From: Bacteroidales bacterium UBA4295
Lineage (GTDB): Bacteria; Bacteroidota; Bacteroidia; Bacteroidales; Paludibacteraceae
DNA length: 64,000 nt
NCBI GenBank assembly: GCA_002395805.1
Contig: DGVB01000012.1
Coordinates: forward strand, 62,001 to 126,000
Direction: 5' to 3'
In this document: one piece after another, positions 16,385-27,000 of the stretch
How positions within the stretch are numbered: the stretch's first letter is position 1
Layout of the letters: each line of letters starts with the position of its first letter
Made by a program: the position numbers and the translations under genes
The notes under the pieces: model-generated
Told to the model about the DNA's origin: nothing
Databases searched by the model: none
The model's input: only the letters and a program-made list of their open reading frames with translations

Positions 16385-17953
16385 TTAATCCTCTGTAACG
16401 CTTGTGTGTTGACCGGTGAATTTACGATCCAATTCGGTCAATTCCTCCTCGGGTATATACTCTCTATACCCGCATTCCGAGCACTTGTAGTTGTTATGAA
16501 ACACTTTGACATGATAGTAAACCTCGTAGTCGTGGTAGAGTGTTGTGGTTCGACTATGATTCCGTTCATTTTCCCTTGAGGTGGTAGTTCTGCCGTCACT
16601 CCATTTGGTCGTCACATCCGTCCAGGTTTTCCACCGCTCGGTATGGGAGTGAACTGCCTTCGACTCCGGTCGCCATTCGTTGTATTCCCGTTCGAAGGTA
16701 CGATTTATAAAATCGATGGTCTCCATTCGGCGACAATCCGGACAACGCGTATGAGGATGGGTACCTAACATACGTTCGGCATAAGCCCATCCACTTATTC
16801 CGGCTATCACGATGATCGGCAGGAAGAGCCATAAGCACCCCCATACCGCCATCAGTCCGAACCACAAATAGATGGCCACCGCAGCAACAATACCGAAAAT
16901 AGACGCAATCGTGCCATCATTGAGGTGGAAATAGAGATATCGGCAGTAGAGTCCAGCTTCCAAGATCAATAACGGAAGGGTCTCCATGAGGAACATCCAT
17001 GCCAGACCGCACACTACCCACAAGATCAGTGCAATCCACATATAGAACGGCACATCTTTCCATGTCATCTTGGCTTTCTCGGTGTAGTTCTCTGTGTCGG
17101 CATTGGCCCATGAACCATATATTGAACCTTCAATAAAATGCGCAAAGAAATCCGTATCTACGATTTTTCCCAAAAACGGCATCCACTTGAGGATATAGCG
17201 GTTGTTACCGTGTCCTGACTCATAGCCGCATGTCACAGCCACACTGTCCGCATCATAGACAACGATAGGATTATATATTTTACCGTCATCGGTATCTACA
17301 AGTTCAATATTCGGATAATAGGCCAGAAAACCTTTCTTGGTCTTATCAATGACCCAAGCCTGCCGATAGCGCGCATCATTCTCAGCCAACTTATGCCCCA
17401 TATAGAGACGTTGGAACTTCTCTTTGGTCATATAATAATCGCCCTCTCTGCGTAACTGCATGTCACTCAGGCTGTCCGGCAAAACCGGACGTACAGCAGC
17501 CACATTTACAGCGGCTTTCTCGCCGTTTGCCTTGACGATATTGTACTTCAAAGTCCCTTTGTCGCCTTTGGTTTTCGATTTTTCCCGGAAGAGACTCCTA
17601 ACGGTCACGGGCAGGCTGTCTTTCTTATTGGTCATCATCATCGGGAAGCCCATATCGGCAGCAGGCAGGAGTCCGCGCTCACCATCTTGGGTTTGCACTA
17701 ACAGTCCATAGGGATAATAATGGGAGCCTTCCACTACACCCAAAAAACGAACCGTATCCCCTTTTTTGAGTTTGGCAACTACCGCATCGTCATTCGCAAC
17801 GATGGACTCCAAGGAGATATTCTTCTCCAGTACGATCTTCAGAGGTTGATCCGGAAAACTCTTCTTTAGAAAAACACGCTGACCAACGAGGATCAAAACA
17901 AGTACAATAACACCTGCAAAAGTCGCAGCATGAGGCAGTTTGATGTGTTTCAT
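16385..17953 (-). CDS. Membrane protein with SH3-like domain and split zinc ribbon
   Basis: 522 aa. The start at 17953 is chosen over an upstream extension because it precedes a membrane anchor (KLPHAATFAGVIVLVLILVG) and sits 27 nt from a -7 box. Order: one helix, an SH3-like region (KKGDTVRFLGVVEGSHYYPYGLLVQTQDGERGLLPA), a periplasmic or cytoplasmic stretch, four more helices near residues 300-400, then CPDCRRME and, 110 residues later, CSECGYRE, two CxxC halves of a possible zinc ribbon separated by a Thr/Ser/Arg-rich insert. The function is unknown. Confidence 0.65.
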   Translation of the reverse strand: MKHIKLPHAATFAGVIVLVLILVGQRVFLKKSFPDQPLKIVLEKNISLESIVANDDAVVAKLKKGDTVRFLGVVEGSHYYPYGLLVQTQDGERGLLPAADMGFPMMMTNKKDSLPVTVRSLFREKSKTKGDKGTLKYNIVKANGEKAAVNVAAVRPVLPDSLSDMQLRREGDYYMTKEKFQRLYMGHKLAENDARYRQAWVIDKTKKGFLAYYPNIELVDTDDGKIYNPIVVYDADSVAVTCGYESGHGNNRYILKWMPFLGKIVDTDFFAHFIEGSIYGSWANADTENYTEKAKMTWKDVPFYMWIALILWVVCGLAWMFLMETLPLLILEAGLYCRYLYFHLNDGTIASIFGIVAAVAIYLWFGLMAVWGCLWLFLPIIVIAGISGWAYAERMLGTHPHTRCPDCRRMETIDFINRTFEREYNEWRPESKAVHSHTERWKTWTDVTTKWSDGRTTTSRENERNHSRTTTLYHDYEVYYHVKVFHNNYKCSECGYREYIPEEELTELDRKFTGQHTSVTED

Positions 17954-17979
17954 GTTGTGTATAGAATTTAAATTTGCTG

Positions 17980-18011
17980 CAAAAGTAGTAAAAAATTTTG
18001 ATATATGCAAT
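17980..18011 (-). promoter_or_regulatory. Promoter of the SH3/zinc-ribbon gene
   Basis: Minus-strand ATTG (18008-18011), 20 nt, TACTTTTG (17980-17987). Confidence 0.65.
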
Positions 18012-18027
18012 TTTTTTAGTATCTTTG
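17997..18027 (+). promoter_or_regulatory. Promoter of the polyprenyl synthase gene
   Basis: TTTG (17997-18000), 19 nt, TATCTTTG (18020-18027). It overlaps the divergent promoter. Confidence 0.7.
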
Positions 18028-18044
18028 CGGCGTTTTTGTCAATT

Positions 18045-19055
18045 ATGAGCAGTTTGGCAGACATACGACAGCCGATAGAGGCTCATTGGAAGCACTATGA
18101 GAAAGTGCTGCATGAGTCTCTGCGGGCGGATGACAAGATTCAGCAGAAGGTGCTGGATTATATTGCTGCGCGCAGCGGCAAGCAGCTTCGTCCGCTTTTG
18201 GTTTTGCTATGTGCGCAGATATGCAATCCTGTGACAGACAAGACGCTCCGCTCAGCCGTAGCATTAGAAATGCTACATAATGCAAGTCTGGTACATGACG
18301 ACGTAGTAGATAATTCCGACACCCGCCGCGGTCAACCGGCTGTCCATACCCAGTGGAGCAACAAAGTAGCGATCCTCACGGGTGATTATATGTTAGCCAA
18401 AGTAATCGGTCTGGTAGCCGAAGTGCGGAATATCCGAATTTTAGAGATTGTATCCCAATTGGGTCGCAGTCTCTCCAGCGGCGAGATGCTACAGCTGCAT
18501 GTAGGTCAATCGATGTGGATAGACGAAGAGCGGTATCTGAAAGTAATTGACCAAAAGACCGCGCATCTTTTCCAGGCCTGCGCGGAAGCCGGAGCAGAGA
18601 GCGCAGGATGCACGCCGAAACAACGTAAAGCACTACGCGATTACGGTAGATTATTGGGGCTTTGCTTTCAAATCAAAGATGATATCTTTGACTACAGCGA
18701 TCTGGAGGAAATAGGCAAGCCGACGATGAGCGACTTACGGGACGGCAAAGTGACGCTTCCGTTAATCGAAGCGCTACGCCGTGCTCCGAAAGAAGAGGCA
18801 GAGCATATCAAACAATTAGGAGAACGCCTGATTGAAGGACAAGAGGGAAATACACCTCGCACAAAGGAAGAGCAAGCAAGGATATTAGAGGAGATCAAGG
18901 CGTTTGTGTTGCGGTTCAAAGGCGACGAATATGCCGTGCAGAAGATGTTAGAGTATAAAAAACAAGCCACAGAAGCCCTATCGGTTTTCCGTGACAGTCC
19001 TGAGAAGAAGAGTTTGCTGGCACTACTCGACTACGCCATCAATCGCGTTCAGTAA
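18045..19055 (+). CDS. ispB: Polyprenyl diphosphate synthase
   Basis: 336-aa trans-prenyltransferase making a long-chain (about C35-C45) isoprenoid diphosphate, probably for the menaquinone side chain. The first aspartate motif is in LVHDDVVDNSDTRRG, the second in FQIKDDIFDY; GKQLRPLLVL binds isopentenyl diphosphate. The start at 18045 (MSSLADIRQPIEAHW) is chosen as the first Met after the promoter; the longer frame would read through the promoter itself. The chain length cannot be read reliably, so the symbol is by analogy. Confidence 0.9.
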   Translation: MSSLADIRQPIEAHWKHYEKVLHESLRADDKIQQKVLDYIAARSGKQLRPLLVLLCAQICNPVTDKTLRSAVALEMLHNASLVHDDVVDNSDTRRGQPAVHTQWSNKVAILTGDYMLAKVIGLVAEVRNIRILEIVSQLGRSLSSGEMLQLHVGQSMWIDEERYLKVIDQKTAHLFQACAEAGAESAGCTPKQRKALRDYGRLLGLCFQIKDDIFDYSDLEEIGKPTMSDLRDGKVTLPLIEALRRAPKEEAEHIKQLGERLIEGQEGNTPRTKEEQARILEEIKAFVLRFKGDEYAVQKMLEYKKQATEALSVFRDSPEKKSLLALLDYAINRVQ

Positions 19056-19081
19056 AGACCGCTTCGCTAAAAGAGCAAAGA

Positions 19082-19699
19082 CTAAAATGCCTCTTCTTCG
19101 AAGAACGTTAAAACATTAGCTTTTATTTTTTCGTCTGAAATTGTTTCTACAACTTCTTTCATAAACGCGTTAACGAGGAGTTGACGCGCTTTTTGTTTGT
19201 CTATGCCTCGTTGCTGCATGTAAAAAAGGGCTGATTCGTCGAGTTGCCCGGTAGAAGCGCCATGCGTAGCTTTGACATCATCGGCATAAATCTCCAGCTG
19301 CGGCTGTGTGCGCATTTCAGCACTCTCGGAAAGCAGAAGATTACGGTTCGTCTGATGTGCTTCGGTTTTCTGGGCGTCCTGCGCAATCTTCAGATCGCCG
19401 ATGAATCGTCCGTGCGAATTATCATCCAAGACAAACTTAATCAATTGGTTCGATGTTCCGCCTCCCACAGCGTGCGTAACGTGCGTCTCGGCGGTCACAT
19501 GCTCGTCACCATGCAAGTTCTCCAGCCCATAAATCTCTGTCCGGCAACCCTCTCCTAATTGCGTCACAGTAATAGAGAACGAGGCATTTATCACATGTAT
19601 TTTCACATGCGAACCTGCTTCCTGATCAATTTGAAGATTTACCTCCTCGTTGATGAAGACACGCTCAAATATTTCGCCTTTAGATATTCTCATATCCAT
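19082..19699 (-). CDS. sufD: SufD-like protein, unusually short
   Basis: About 205 aa, matching only the C-terminal half of SufD: a beta-helix core ([47 protein letters not shown]) and a helical tail. SufD normally has more than 400 aa and pairs with SufB on the SufC dimer to build Fe-S clusters. The start (19699, or 19693) lies inside the last codons of sufC, so translation is coupled. No nonsense or frameshift relic of an N-terminal half is seen, because sufC occupies that DNA. SufB is not in the window. It may be a minimal scaffold or a degraded copy. Confidence 0.82.
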   Translation of the reverse strand: MDMRISKGEIFERVFINEEVNLQIDQEAGSHVKIHVINASFSITVTQLGEGCRTEIYGLENLHGDEHVTAETHVTHAVGGGTSNQLIKFVLDDNSHGRFIGDLKIAQDAQKTEAHQTNRNLLLSESAEMRTQPQLEIYADDVKATHGASTGQLDESALFYMQQRGIDKQKARQLLVNAFMKEVVETISDEKIKANVLTFFEEEAF

Positions 19700-20423
19700 G
19701 TTCTTCGAGTTCGAGAGCGAGAGATTTGTCGCCTGTTTTAACGATTTTTCCATCTGCGAGGACGTGTACAAAATCCGGCACGATGTAGTCCAGAAGCCGC
19801 TGGTAGTGGGTAATAACGATAGAAGCGTTTTGAGGCGTTTTGAGGCGGTTGACGCCTTCTGCCACTATACGCAGGGCATCGATATCCAAGCCGGAGTCTG
19901 TCTCATCGAGAATAGAGAGACAGGGTTCCAACATGGCCATCTGGAAGATCTCGTTCTTCTTTTTTTCTCCTCCGGAGAAGCCTTCGTTCACTGAACGGTT
20001 ATTGAGTTTATCCGGCAGCTCCAGCATCTTCTTTTTCTCGCGCATGAGTGCCAGAAACTCGCGTGCAGAAAGAGGTTCTTTGCCTTCATATTCCCGTTTT
20101 GCATTGAGGGCAGTACGCATAAAATTCGTCATGCTCACACCGGGGATCTCTACAGGATATTGAAAAGAAAGGAACACACCCGCACGCGCACGCACTTCAG
20201 GCTCCATTTCAAGCAGGTTTTGCCCTTTCAAATAAACCTCCCCGGCAGTAACCTCATAGGCAGGATTGCCGGTAAGGACCGCAGAGAGGGTTGATTTACC
20301 GGCACCGTTAGGTCCCATAATAGCGTGCACTTCGCCTTCGTTAATGACGAGGTTTACACCCTTTAATATCTCTTTGCCGCCGATAGAGGCATGGAGGTTT
20401 TTGATTTCTAATAATTTGCTCAT
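19680..20423 (-). CDS. sufC: Fe-S cluster assembly ATPase SufC
   Basis: 247-aa ABC-type cytoplasmic ATPase of the Suf scaffold. It has Walker [10 protein letters not shown], the signature SGGEKKKNE, Walker [13 protein letters not shown] and the switch histidine in [10 protein letters not shown]. The length is normal. It overlaps the short sufD by about 20 bp. The leader upstream is an ACCAGCA tandem repeat behind the M28 peptidase-like gene. Confidence 0.96.
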   Translation of the reverse strand: MSKLLEIKNLHASIGGKEILKGVNLVINEGEVHAIMGPNGAGKSTLSAVLTGNPAYEVTAGEVYLKGQNLLEMEPEVRARAGVFLSFQYPVEIPGVSMTNFMRTALNAKREYEGKEPLSAREFLALMREKKKMLELPDKLNNRSVNEGFSGGEKKKNEIFQMAMLEPCLSILDETDSGLDIDALRIVAEGVNRLKTPQNASIVITHYQRLLDYIVPDFVHVLADGKIVKTGDKSLALELEEHGYENI

Positions 20424-20458
20424 TTCTTAATAATAGTACATTTTTTGCCCGTTTTTGA

Positions 20459-20518
20459 ACCGGTTATAACCAGCATTTGACCAGCACTTAACCAGTACAA
20501 AACCAGCATAAAACCCCT
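20459..20518. repeat. AACCAGCA tandem repeat upstream of sufC
   Basis: Five degenerate 11-12 nt units (AACCGGTTAT, AACCAGCATTTG, ACCAGCACTTA, ACCAGTACAAA, ACCAGCATAAA) between the peptidase stop and sufC. Confidence 0.75.
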
Positions 20519-20549
20519 ATCACACCAAAATCTTAAAAATAGTAAACTT

Positions 20550-21533
20550 TTAGAGTTGGCTCATTACCACTTCGCCAACAGCCTGGAGTGTTGATTTAGA
20601 GATGTTGGACATGTCGTCGTTACGGGTATGCCACCAATTCGGAAAACCGGTTGCGTTACGGATGTCATAATGGATGATATCGACACAGGGGATGCCGGCG
20701 ATATAATTGATGTAATAATGGTCGTCGGTTATAGGGTATGACTGTTGGGAAGCAAACATAGCTCCGTATCCCAGTTGCTCTGCGGATTTCCAGATTTTCT
20801 GCTGGTAGTTCTGCGCGTAATTGGTAGAATACATTTCCAGCGGGAAATAGGCATCCGGCGCGCCGACCATATCGAGGACTATTCCAAAGGAATAGACCGG
20901 TTTCTCTGAAAGACGCTCGTAATTAGTAGCCCAGAGTTGCGACCCGAGACACCATGTATCTTCGCGTTCCTCACCGGTATAGACACGCGGGGTACCCATA
21001 TCTTCGCAATCGAAGAAAATGATATCGACCGGCTTTGTGAGGGTTGAATCCGCTAATTTAACACCTAACTGGCGGGCGACTTCGAGGAGCACGCCGACGC
21101 CGGAAGCGCCATCGTTAGCACCCGGGACGTTGTAGAAGCGGTCGTTATAATCTTCCTCTTCGTCACACCAAGGACGGGTATCATAATGCGCGCCCAAGAG
21201 GATGCGGGGCCGGTTGGTCATTTCAGGGGTATAGAAATGACCGATGATATTATAAATCTGTTGGTTAGCGCCTCGGTAATCAGGCATAAATCCTTTCTGC
21301 AGTTCCACCTCTGCACCGCAAGCCCTGAGTTGCTCAATCAGCCAGACAGCACATTGCATATGAGCCGCGCCATTCGGCACACGCGGTCCGAAAGCCATTT
21401 GTCGCTCGATATACGCATATGCGCTATCAGCCGCAAAAGCAGGACGGGAAACAACGGCCTGCTTTTTGCTGCAAGCCGTTAAAAGTACAAGGAACAAAAG
21501 TGCGATGTACGATGTATGAACGAAGGATTTCAT
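20550..21533 (-). CDS. M28 family / glutaminyl-peptide cyclotransferase-like lipoprotein
   Basis: 327 aa with lipobox LLTAC (Cys21). Zinc ligands expected for the M28 and glutaminyl cyclase fold are visible: GAHYDTRPW, VPGANDGASGVGVLLEVARQL (Asp), FDCEDMG (Glu) and WWHTRNDD (His). The VPGANDGASG and NWWHTRNDD layout favours a bacterial glutaminyl cyclase, which forms N-terminal pyroglutamate on exported proteins, over a plain aminopeptidase. It is membrane-anchored in the envelope. It starts immediately after the prs stop. Confidence 0.85.
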   Translation of the reverse strand: MKSFVHTSYIALLFLVLLTACSKKQAVVSRPAFAADSAYAYIERQMAFGPRVPNGAAHMQCAVWLIEQLRACGAEVELQKGFMPDYRGANQQIYNIIGHFYTPEMTNRPRILLGAHYDTRPWCDEEEDYNDRFYNVPGANDGASGVGVLLEVARQLGVKLADSTLTKPVDIIFFDCEDMGTPRVYTGEEREDTWCLGSQLWATNYERLSEKPVYSFGIVLDMVGAPDAYFPLEMYSTNYAQNYQQKIWKSAEQLGYGAMFASQQSYPITDDHYYINYIAGIPCVDIIHYDIRNATGFPNWWHTRNDDMSNISKSTLQAVGEVVMSQL

Positions 21534-22493
21534 TTATCGGATATTTGCTTCGCTGATAGATGTATGTGTTTGTATGGCTCGAATAGTACGTGCGATAGGT
21601 GAAGCAAGGCTCTCTATATGCAGTTTGGAGCAACGAGCCGGATCGACCGGAATAGAGTCGGTACAAACGATTTCCTCCAGCGCACTATTTTCAATTTTCT
21701 CGCAAGCATTACCGCTGAGCACGCCGTGCGTTACTACGGCACGAACCGATTTCGCACCGCCATCGCGCATTACTTCGGCGGCCTTGCATAGCGTACCAGC
21801 TGTGTCAGCAATATCATCAAAAATCACAACATCTTTGCCGTAGATATCTCCCAGCACACGAATCTCCGATACTTTGTTGAAATCGGGGCGATTTTTATAA
21901 CAAATCACCATCGGCACTTCGCGGTCTGTGAGTGTATGCAGTTTCTTGGCAAAATTAGAAGCACGTTTGGAACCTCCCACGTCAGGCGAAGCGACAATCA
22001 GTTTTTTGAGATTGAGCGATGCTACATAAGGTGCAAGCACATTCGAGCCGTAGATATGATCTACCGGGATATCGAAGAATCCCTGAATCTGATCAGCGTG
22101 GAGGTCTACTGTGATGACACGATCCGCGCCGGCCGTTTGGAGCATGTTCGCTACGAGTTTGGCTCCGATGGATACACGCGGCTTATCCTTACGGTCCTGG
22201 CGTGCCCATCCGAAATAAGGGATGACAGCGACCACCTTGTGCGCGCTGGCGCGTTTGGCAGCGTCTATCATCAACAGTAACTCCATCAGGTTGTCACTCG
22301 TAGGACAAGTAGGCTGCACCAGATAGACGGTCTGCCCTCGTACAGACTCCTCAAAATAAGTACAGAACTCACCGTCTGAGAAACGGTCTACATGGATTTT
22401 GCCAAGTTGGCATCCTAACTCTTTGCAGATACCCTCGGCCAGACTAATACCTTTGGAACCTGCAAACACTTTGAATTCATTACATTCTTGCAT
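21534..22493 (-). CDS. prs: Ribose-phosphate pyrophosphokinase
   Basis: 319-aa enzyme making PRPP from ribose-5-phosphate and ATP, feeding nucleotide, His, Trp and NAD synthesis. Motifs are FSDGEF, the YFGWARQDRK flexible loop, DLHADQIQGFF, and the PRPP loop DVVIFDDIADTAGTL. It is full length. It lies within an operon running from 23874 to 19082. Confidence 0.97.
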   Translation of the reverse strand: MQECNEFKVFAGSKGISLAEGICKELGCQLGKIHVDRFSDGEFCTYFEESVRGQTVYLVQPTCPTSDNLMELLLMIDAAKRASAHKVVAVIPYFGWARQDRKDKPRVSIGAKLVANMLQTAGADRVITVDLHADQIQGFFDIPVDHIYGSNVLAPYVASLNLKKLIVASPDVGGSKRASNFAKKLHTLTDREVPMVICYKNRPDFNKVSEIRVLGDIYGKDVVIFDDIADTAGTLCKAAEVMRDGGAKSVRAVVTHGVLSGNACEKIENSALEEIVCTDSIPVDPARCSKLHIESLASPIARTIRAIQTHTSISEANIR

Positions 22494-22513
22494 GACGTGT
22501 TAGCTATGGATTG

Positions 22514-22813
22514 TTATTTTTTCTTTTTGGATTGAGATGTTTCAGCCGGATTCATCAAAGCCTTAAAAGCAGGCGAGTCGCAAGTCAATTTACCCTCCGA
22601 AAGTCGGATAATATCTTCGCGCACCCGTATAATACCGGACTCTTGATCCTTATTCCACACCACATTGCGCTGACGCATACATTGCGCGATATACACCTCA
22701 AGGATATCACGCTCTTCGCCGGCCTCGAGGCCCGACGCATAAGCAATCATATCCTGTACAATGCGCCCGTAATTGCGCATCCGTATCGGAGCAGAGTTTC
22801 GATGTAGTTCCAT
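22514..22813 (-). CDS. DUF4290-like small protein
   Basis: 99 aa. The N-terminal RMRNYGRIVQDMIAYASGLEAGEERDILEVYIAQCM resembles DUF4290, a Bacteroidota-specific family of unknown role usually about twice this long. It ends in a lysine-rich SQSKKKK tail. The start overlaps the upstream stop as TAATG, so translation is coupled. It is probably a shortened family member. Confidence 0.65.
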   Translation of the reverse strand: MELHRNSAPIRMRNYGRIVQDMIAYASGLEAGEERDILEVYIAQCMRQRNVVWNKDQESGIIRVREDIIRLSEGKLTCDSPAFKALMNPAETSQSKKKK

Positions 22814-23874
22814 TACTTATTACGAATTAGATAAATCATTGTGGGATAGTGGTCACCGTAACCATTTTGCCATACGCCTCCTTTTGTGGTACGCAGGGGC
22901 GTTCCTTTGTCTTTTCCTTCCTGCACTGTCAGGAAAGGTTTGTTGAAGATTTGTGCCTTCCAATAAGTCCATTTGCCGGACTCCAATTTCTCGTTCATCA
23001 GCGGTTCATTGATGATAATCTGGTCGAATAGGTTCCATGAGCCGTTATATGCGAGCGAACCGATACCGCGGTCCAGCATCTGCCACATGGTATTGAAAAA
23101 GCCCTGCTGTTCTACTTCCTCGCGATGCTTGCGAGCCTTCAGCACATCTTTACAACTATGATTATACGGATCGTCATTGAGGTCTCCCATTATAATGATT
23201 TTGGCTTTCGGCTCCTTGAGATAGATTGAATCGCAAATCGACTTGCACAACATGGCAGCAGTGTCACGTCCCGGCCGCGAAGAAAGTTCTCCTCCGTAAC
23301 GGCTTGGCCAGTGATTTACGATCACATGGATTTTCTCCGGTCTGCCTTCTCCCATCAGATAGCCCGACACGCACAGTTGCAAACGCGTTTTGATTTCACC
23401 GCCATCTGCATAATGTGCCTTCAGTTCATATCCGTTTACCTTGGACGGTTTAAACAGCAGCGTATCATAAAGGAAACCAACGTCCACACCGCGTCGATCC
23501 GGTCCCTCCAACAAGATTGGTTTTAACCGGCGGCCATACTTACTATTAGCCTCCGCACAAAGATCTTCCAAACAACCAATATTCTCCACCTCGGCTACGC
23601 CTACGCATGTGACACCTCGAGGGTCAAAATCCGTGCCCAACTGCGAGACAGCATACGCCATATTCTTCACTTTGTTTTCGTACTTGAGCGAATTCCATTT
23701 CATACCGCCATCAGGAAGGTACTCATAGTCATTTTTACCCTCATCATGGATTGTGTCGAATAAATTCTCGAGGTTATAAAACGCGATACAGCGAACGTAT
23801 TGTCCCTCATCTGCCATAGCAGCACCGGAAACAACCATCAGCATCGCCATTACCCCAATCAATGTGTGTTTCAT
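22813..23874 (-). CDS. Secreted endonuclease/exonuclease/phosphatase family protein
   Basis: 353 aa with signal peptide (KHTLIGVMAMLMVVSGAAMA). It has the EEP fold motifs: FYNLENLFD, VGVAEVEN, VIVNHWPSRYGG, IIIMGDLNDDP and the C-terminal GDHYPTM with the catalytic His. Substrates in this superfamily are phosphodiesters of nucleic acids or lipids; extracytoplasmic nuclease action is inferred. It heads the operon EEP-DUF4290-prs-M28-sufC-sufD. Confidence 0.85.
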   Translation of the reverse strand: MKHTLIGVMAMLMVVSGAAMADEGQYVRCIAFYNLENLFDTIHDEGKNDYEYLPDGGMKWNSLKYENKVKNMAYAVSQLGTDFDPRGVTCVGVAEVENIGCLEDLCAEANSKYGRRLKPILLEGPDRRGVDVGFLYDTLLFKPSKVNGYELKAHYADGGEIKTRLQLCVSGYLMGEGRPEKIHVIVNHWPSRYGGELSSRPGRDTAAMLCKSICDSIYLKEPKAKIIIMGDLNDDPYNHSCKDVLKARKHREEVEQQGFFNTMWQMLDRGIGSLAYNGSWNLFDQIIINEPLMNEKLESGKWTYWKAQIFNKPFLTVQEGKDKGTPLRTTKGGVWQNGYGDHYPTMIYLIRNK

Positions 23875-23909
23875 AGAATATGTATTTAAACTATTTTCAA
23901 AATCCGCTA

Positions 23910-23941
23910 CAAAGGTAGTACTTTTTTTTTAATTACGCAAA
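23910..23941 (-). promoter_or_regulatory. Promoter of the EEP-prs-suf operon
   Basis: Minus-strand TTTG (23938-23941), 20 nt, TACCTTTG (23910-23917). Confidence 0.75.
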
Positions 23942-24031
23942 TATATTTTGCGCACAAATTTCAAATTATAAAGGATATATACATAGTATATATAGCAAAA
24001 TCATGCTGCAAAGAATCTTTATGCTTTCGGT

Positions 24032-27000
24032 TTATAGGTGCAAAGCATTCCATTCATCAAGACTCTCCTTCGTTGTGCATAAAATACTGAACTGCGCATA
24101 GACGTCATCAGCCCAATCTGTTGTTTGATCCGGGTACGCATGCTTAAAATTGGTATAAGCTTTATCCACCCCGGCAAAAGCCAATTCTTTATATTCCTCC
24201 GGAGTACTTTTTTCTCTAAGTAATGTTAATTCCCTCTTCAGGTACTCAAAATTTTTCCAAGTTCCGGGGGATAGTCCGGCCATAACATTACAGATCCGCT
24301 GCACCTCGGAATATATTATCTTGGGCAGTAAGTCTTTATAATTCAAATTGGTTTTCCCCTCTACATAACAATCCCATGCATTGTGTCGAGTAGAGTCATC
24401 GTATGTATTAAACGGTCCCTTTACAAACCACGGTCCAATTTCCTTTGTTATTTTCTCATTCGTCTTGCTGATTGATATGGTAAACCTATCATCAAAAGGC
24501 AAAGGTTTACCTTCAATCTCCAGCGTCATGAGCAATTTGTTAATTCGCTCTAATTTACTTTTGATCACGCCCCTGATGGCATTCTTGATTTCCTCTTCTG
24601 TTTGAGGGACAGGACTTTTACGTTTAATTTCATCATCCAATTCCGGCAATATCTTCTCCTGATAGATTTTCGGGTCTTTGAGATTTTGGATAGTAGAAGC
24701 GTAATGGTCCGCCAGCTTGCAGATAGTGGACATATACATCGTGATAAACACCGGATGTTTCTTAACAAAATCATAGATGTCAGTCCGCATTCTTTCGATG
24801 GCGTCATTAGGCCTTTCGTATGCGGTAGTCCTTAGCACCTTAAACAATAGATCCAGTTGCTTATCCCCCTGCACAGGCAATGCATCACACGTATATAATC
24901 TTAAGTAGGCATATTTGATATAATCCCAGCGGGTATCAAACCCATATTCCTCTTTAGGAAGCACTTTATAGAGTACTTGCTTGTAAAAATCTTTTTTAGG
25001 GCTGATTAACTCATCAACAGGGAGTCTATAATCGTCACCGTTAATCATTGCGCGGAGAACATCCATATCTCTCTGCGGCAAGCCTTTTTCACAGGCATAT
25101 TTAATCACATGAGTCAGATAATCCGAATCTTCATAAATATCTTCTCCTTGAGCCGAATTGTAATATTGACAAATATTTCGCAACATTGCCACGCTATCAA
25201 TCGTACCATTCTTGATTGCATTTAATCTTCCGATTAATCGGCTTCTTTGGAGCACATTGGCATTAGGCAACTCCAACCCTTTAATTTTTTCCTCCAATTT
25301 TGTGTCTCTAAGGCTGGTAGCAATACTGGTCAAGACACTATTGGCTCTTCCTGCATCGGTGGAAAATTTATTCCATTCGAGAGACTGGATAACATCTATC
25401 CATTTGATCGTCAGTTTGGAGTATTCCTTCTTTTCTCGCTCACTAATTCTTCTTCCAACTCCATTTTTGATATGTCCCAATAGAATATTAATGGTGTCTA
25501 TTCGTTTGGAAACAATAGTTTCATACTCCTCATAAATCTGATTAGCCAACTCATAAGATGGGGCGTTATAAATCAAAGCATTTACCAGTTTACGGTTACC
25601 GACGATGGTTTCTCCCCGTTCTTTTCGCAGTTTCTCCATCTCATCCGGAGACAAAATCAACTTTCTGGCTATTTCCAAATGTTCCTCCCTCTTTATCTTG
25701 TCAAAAAGCGGATATAGCCATAAGTTTAAAGCCTTTTCTATCTCTATTTCGTGCGAATCAATTTCTTTTAATGTATCGCGAAGCTGGGTGTAAAAAGCGG
25801 CAGCGTTGCCGAAGTCAGGTATTACCCCCATCACGCCGGTATCCCGTAATCCTACTAAATAGAAGATAGACTGTGCATTGAATGCGTATGTATATTTGGG
25901 ATCGTTTAGATTTTGATACAACAACACCGTCATATCCCTGCATTCACCGATATATCCCATCGGGTTGTACGCAAGCACAGCCTTAGCCACACACACTAAT
26001 GCAGATCCATTCATAAAGACGAAAGAACGTTCCGCACTATGCATATTGATATATCTTAACTCATTATCAATCTCTCTGCAACGAGACCGTATCTCATTGG
26101 AACTCAAAATTGCCAGCAGAGCCTCTAAATCACTTTTTGAGCGGAGACGCTCTGTCAATTTCCGACAATAATGGAACAGCGATTTGGAGGCATCACTCCA
26201 TAGTTTCTGATAGGTTTTCCCACTATCTTCCTCCAATTGATTTTCTTGATTCGTAGAGAATGCCTCTTTCACTCTTTCAAAAGTAGCATGGAAATTATCC
26301 GCTTGCAGGCAGAATCCCTGCTTAATTCGCTCTGGGTTATAATCATCACTTATAGACTCGTAGGACGTGTTAAACCGTGGGCTTTGAGACAGCAATACAG
26401 TCACTCCGTCTACCGTTTCTCTGCCGAATTTTTCATTTGCCAAGGCAAATGCATAATTTTTGATTCTGTCCTTGTCTGCTGTAGTAATATCCTCTTCGGT
26501 AGCTATTCGCAGTAACTCACAAATAATATCTTCATTTATCTCCACTCCCGCCTTCAGATAATTTGTCAAAATTTCATTCAGCCCGTTATAGGTACGGCAA
26601 GAACGGGAAATAAGAACCCCGATTGTATCGCACAAATCTTCCATTTGATCTTGATATTCGGATTTAAGGTGCAGCGTTTCCCCTTCTCCGTCCAAAGTAA
26701 AGAATTGTGCGTCGAATTTTGCTCGTACTATGTCCGCTACAATAACCCTGTTCTTGGCATTCGTAAATACCACAGCGTCTTTATAGAGCCCGGGAGAATT
26801 CGGGTCAATAGAGATAAGTAAATCTGCCTGTTTTTTCTCTATGTATAAATTGTCATTTCGGCGTATATAAGGCTCTATCAATGCCACTATTCCCTTCGCC
26901 TTCGCAGATGCATCTTTCAATTTTCTCTCATGATATTCATCCAATAATTTAAACAGACACTCTTTGATATATTCAAAACTATTTTCTCCTCTGATTACGC

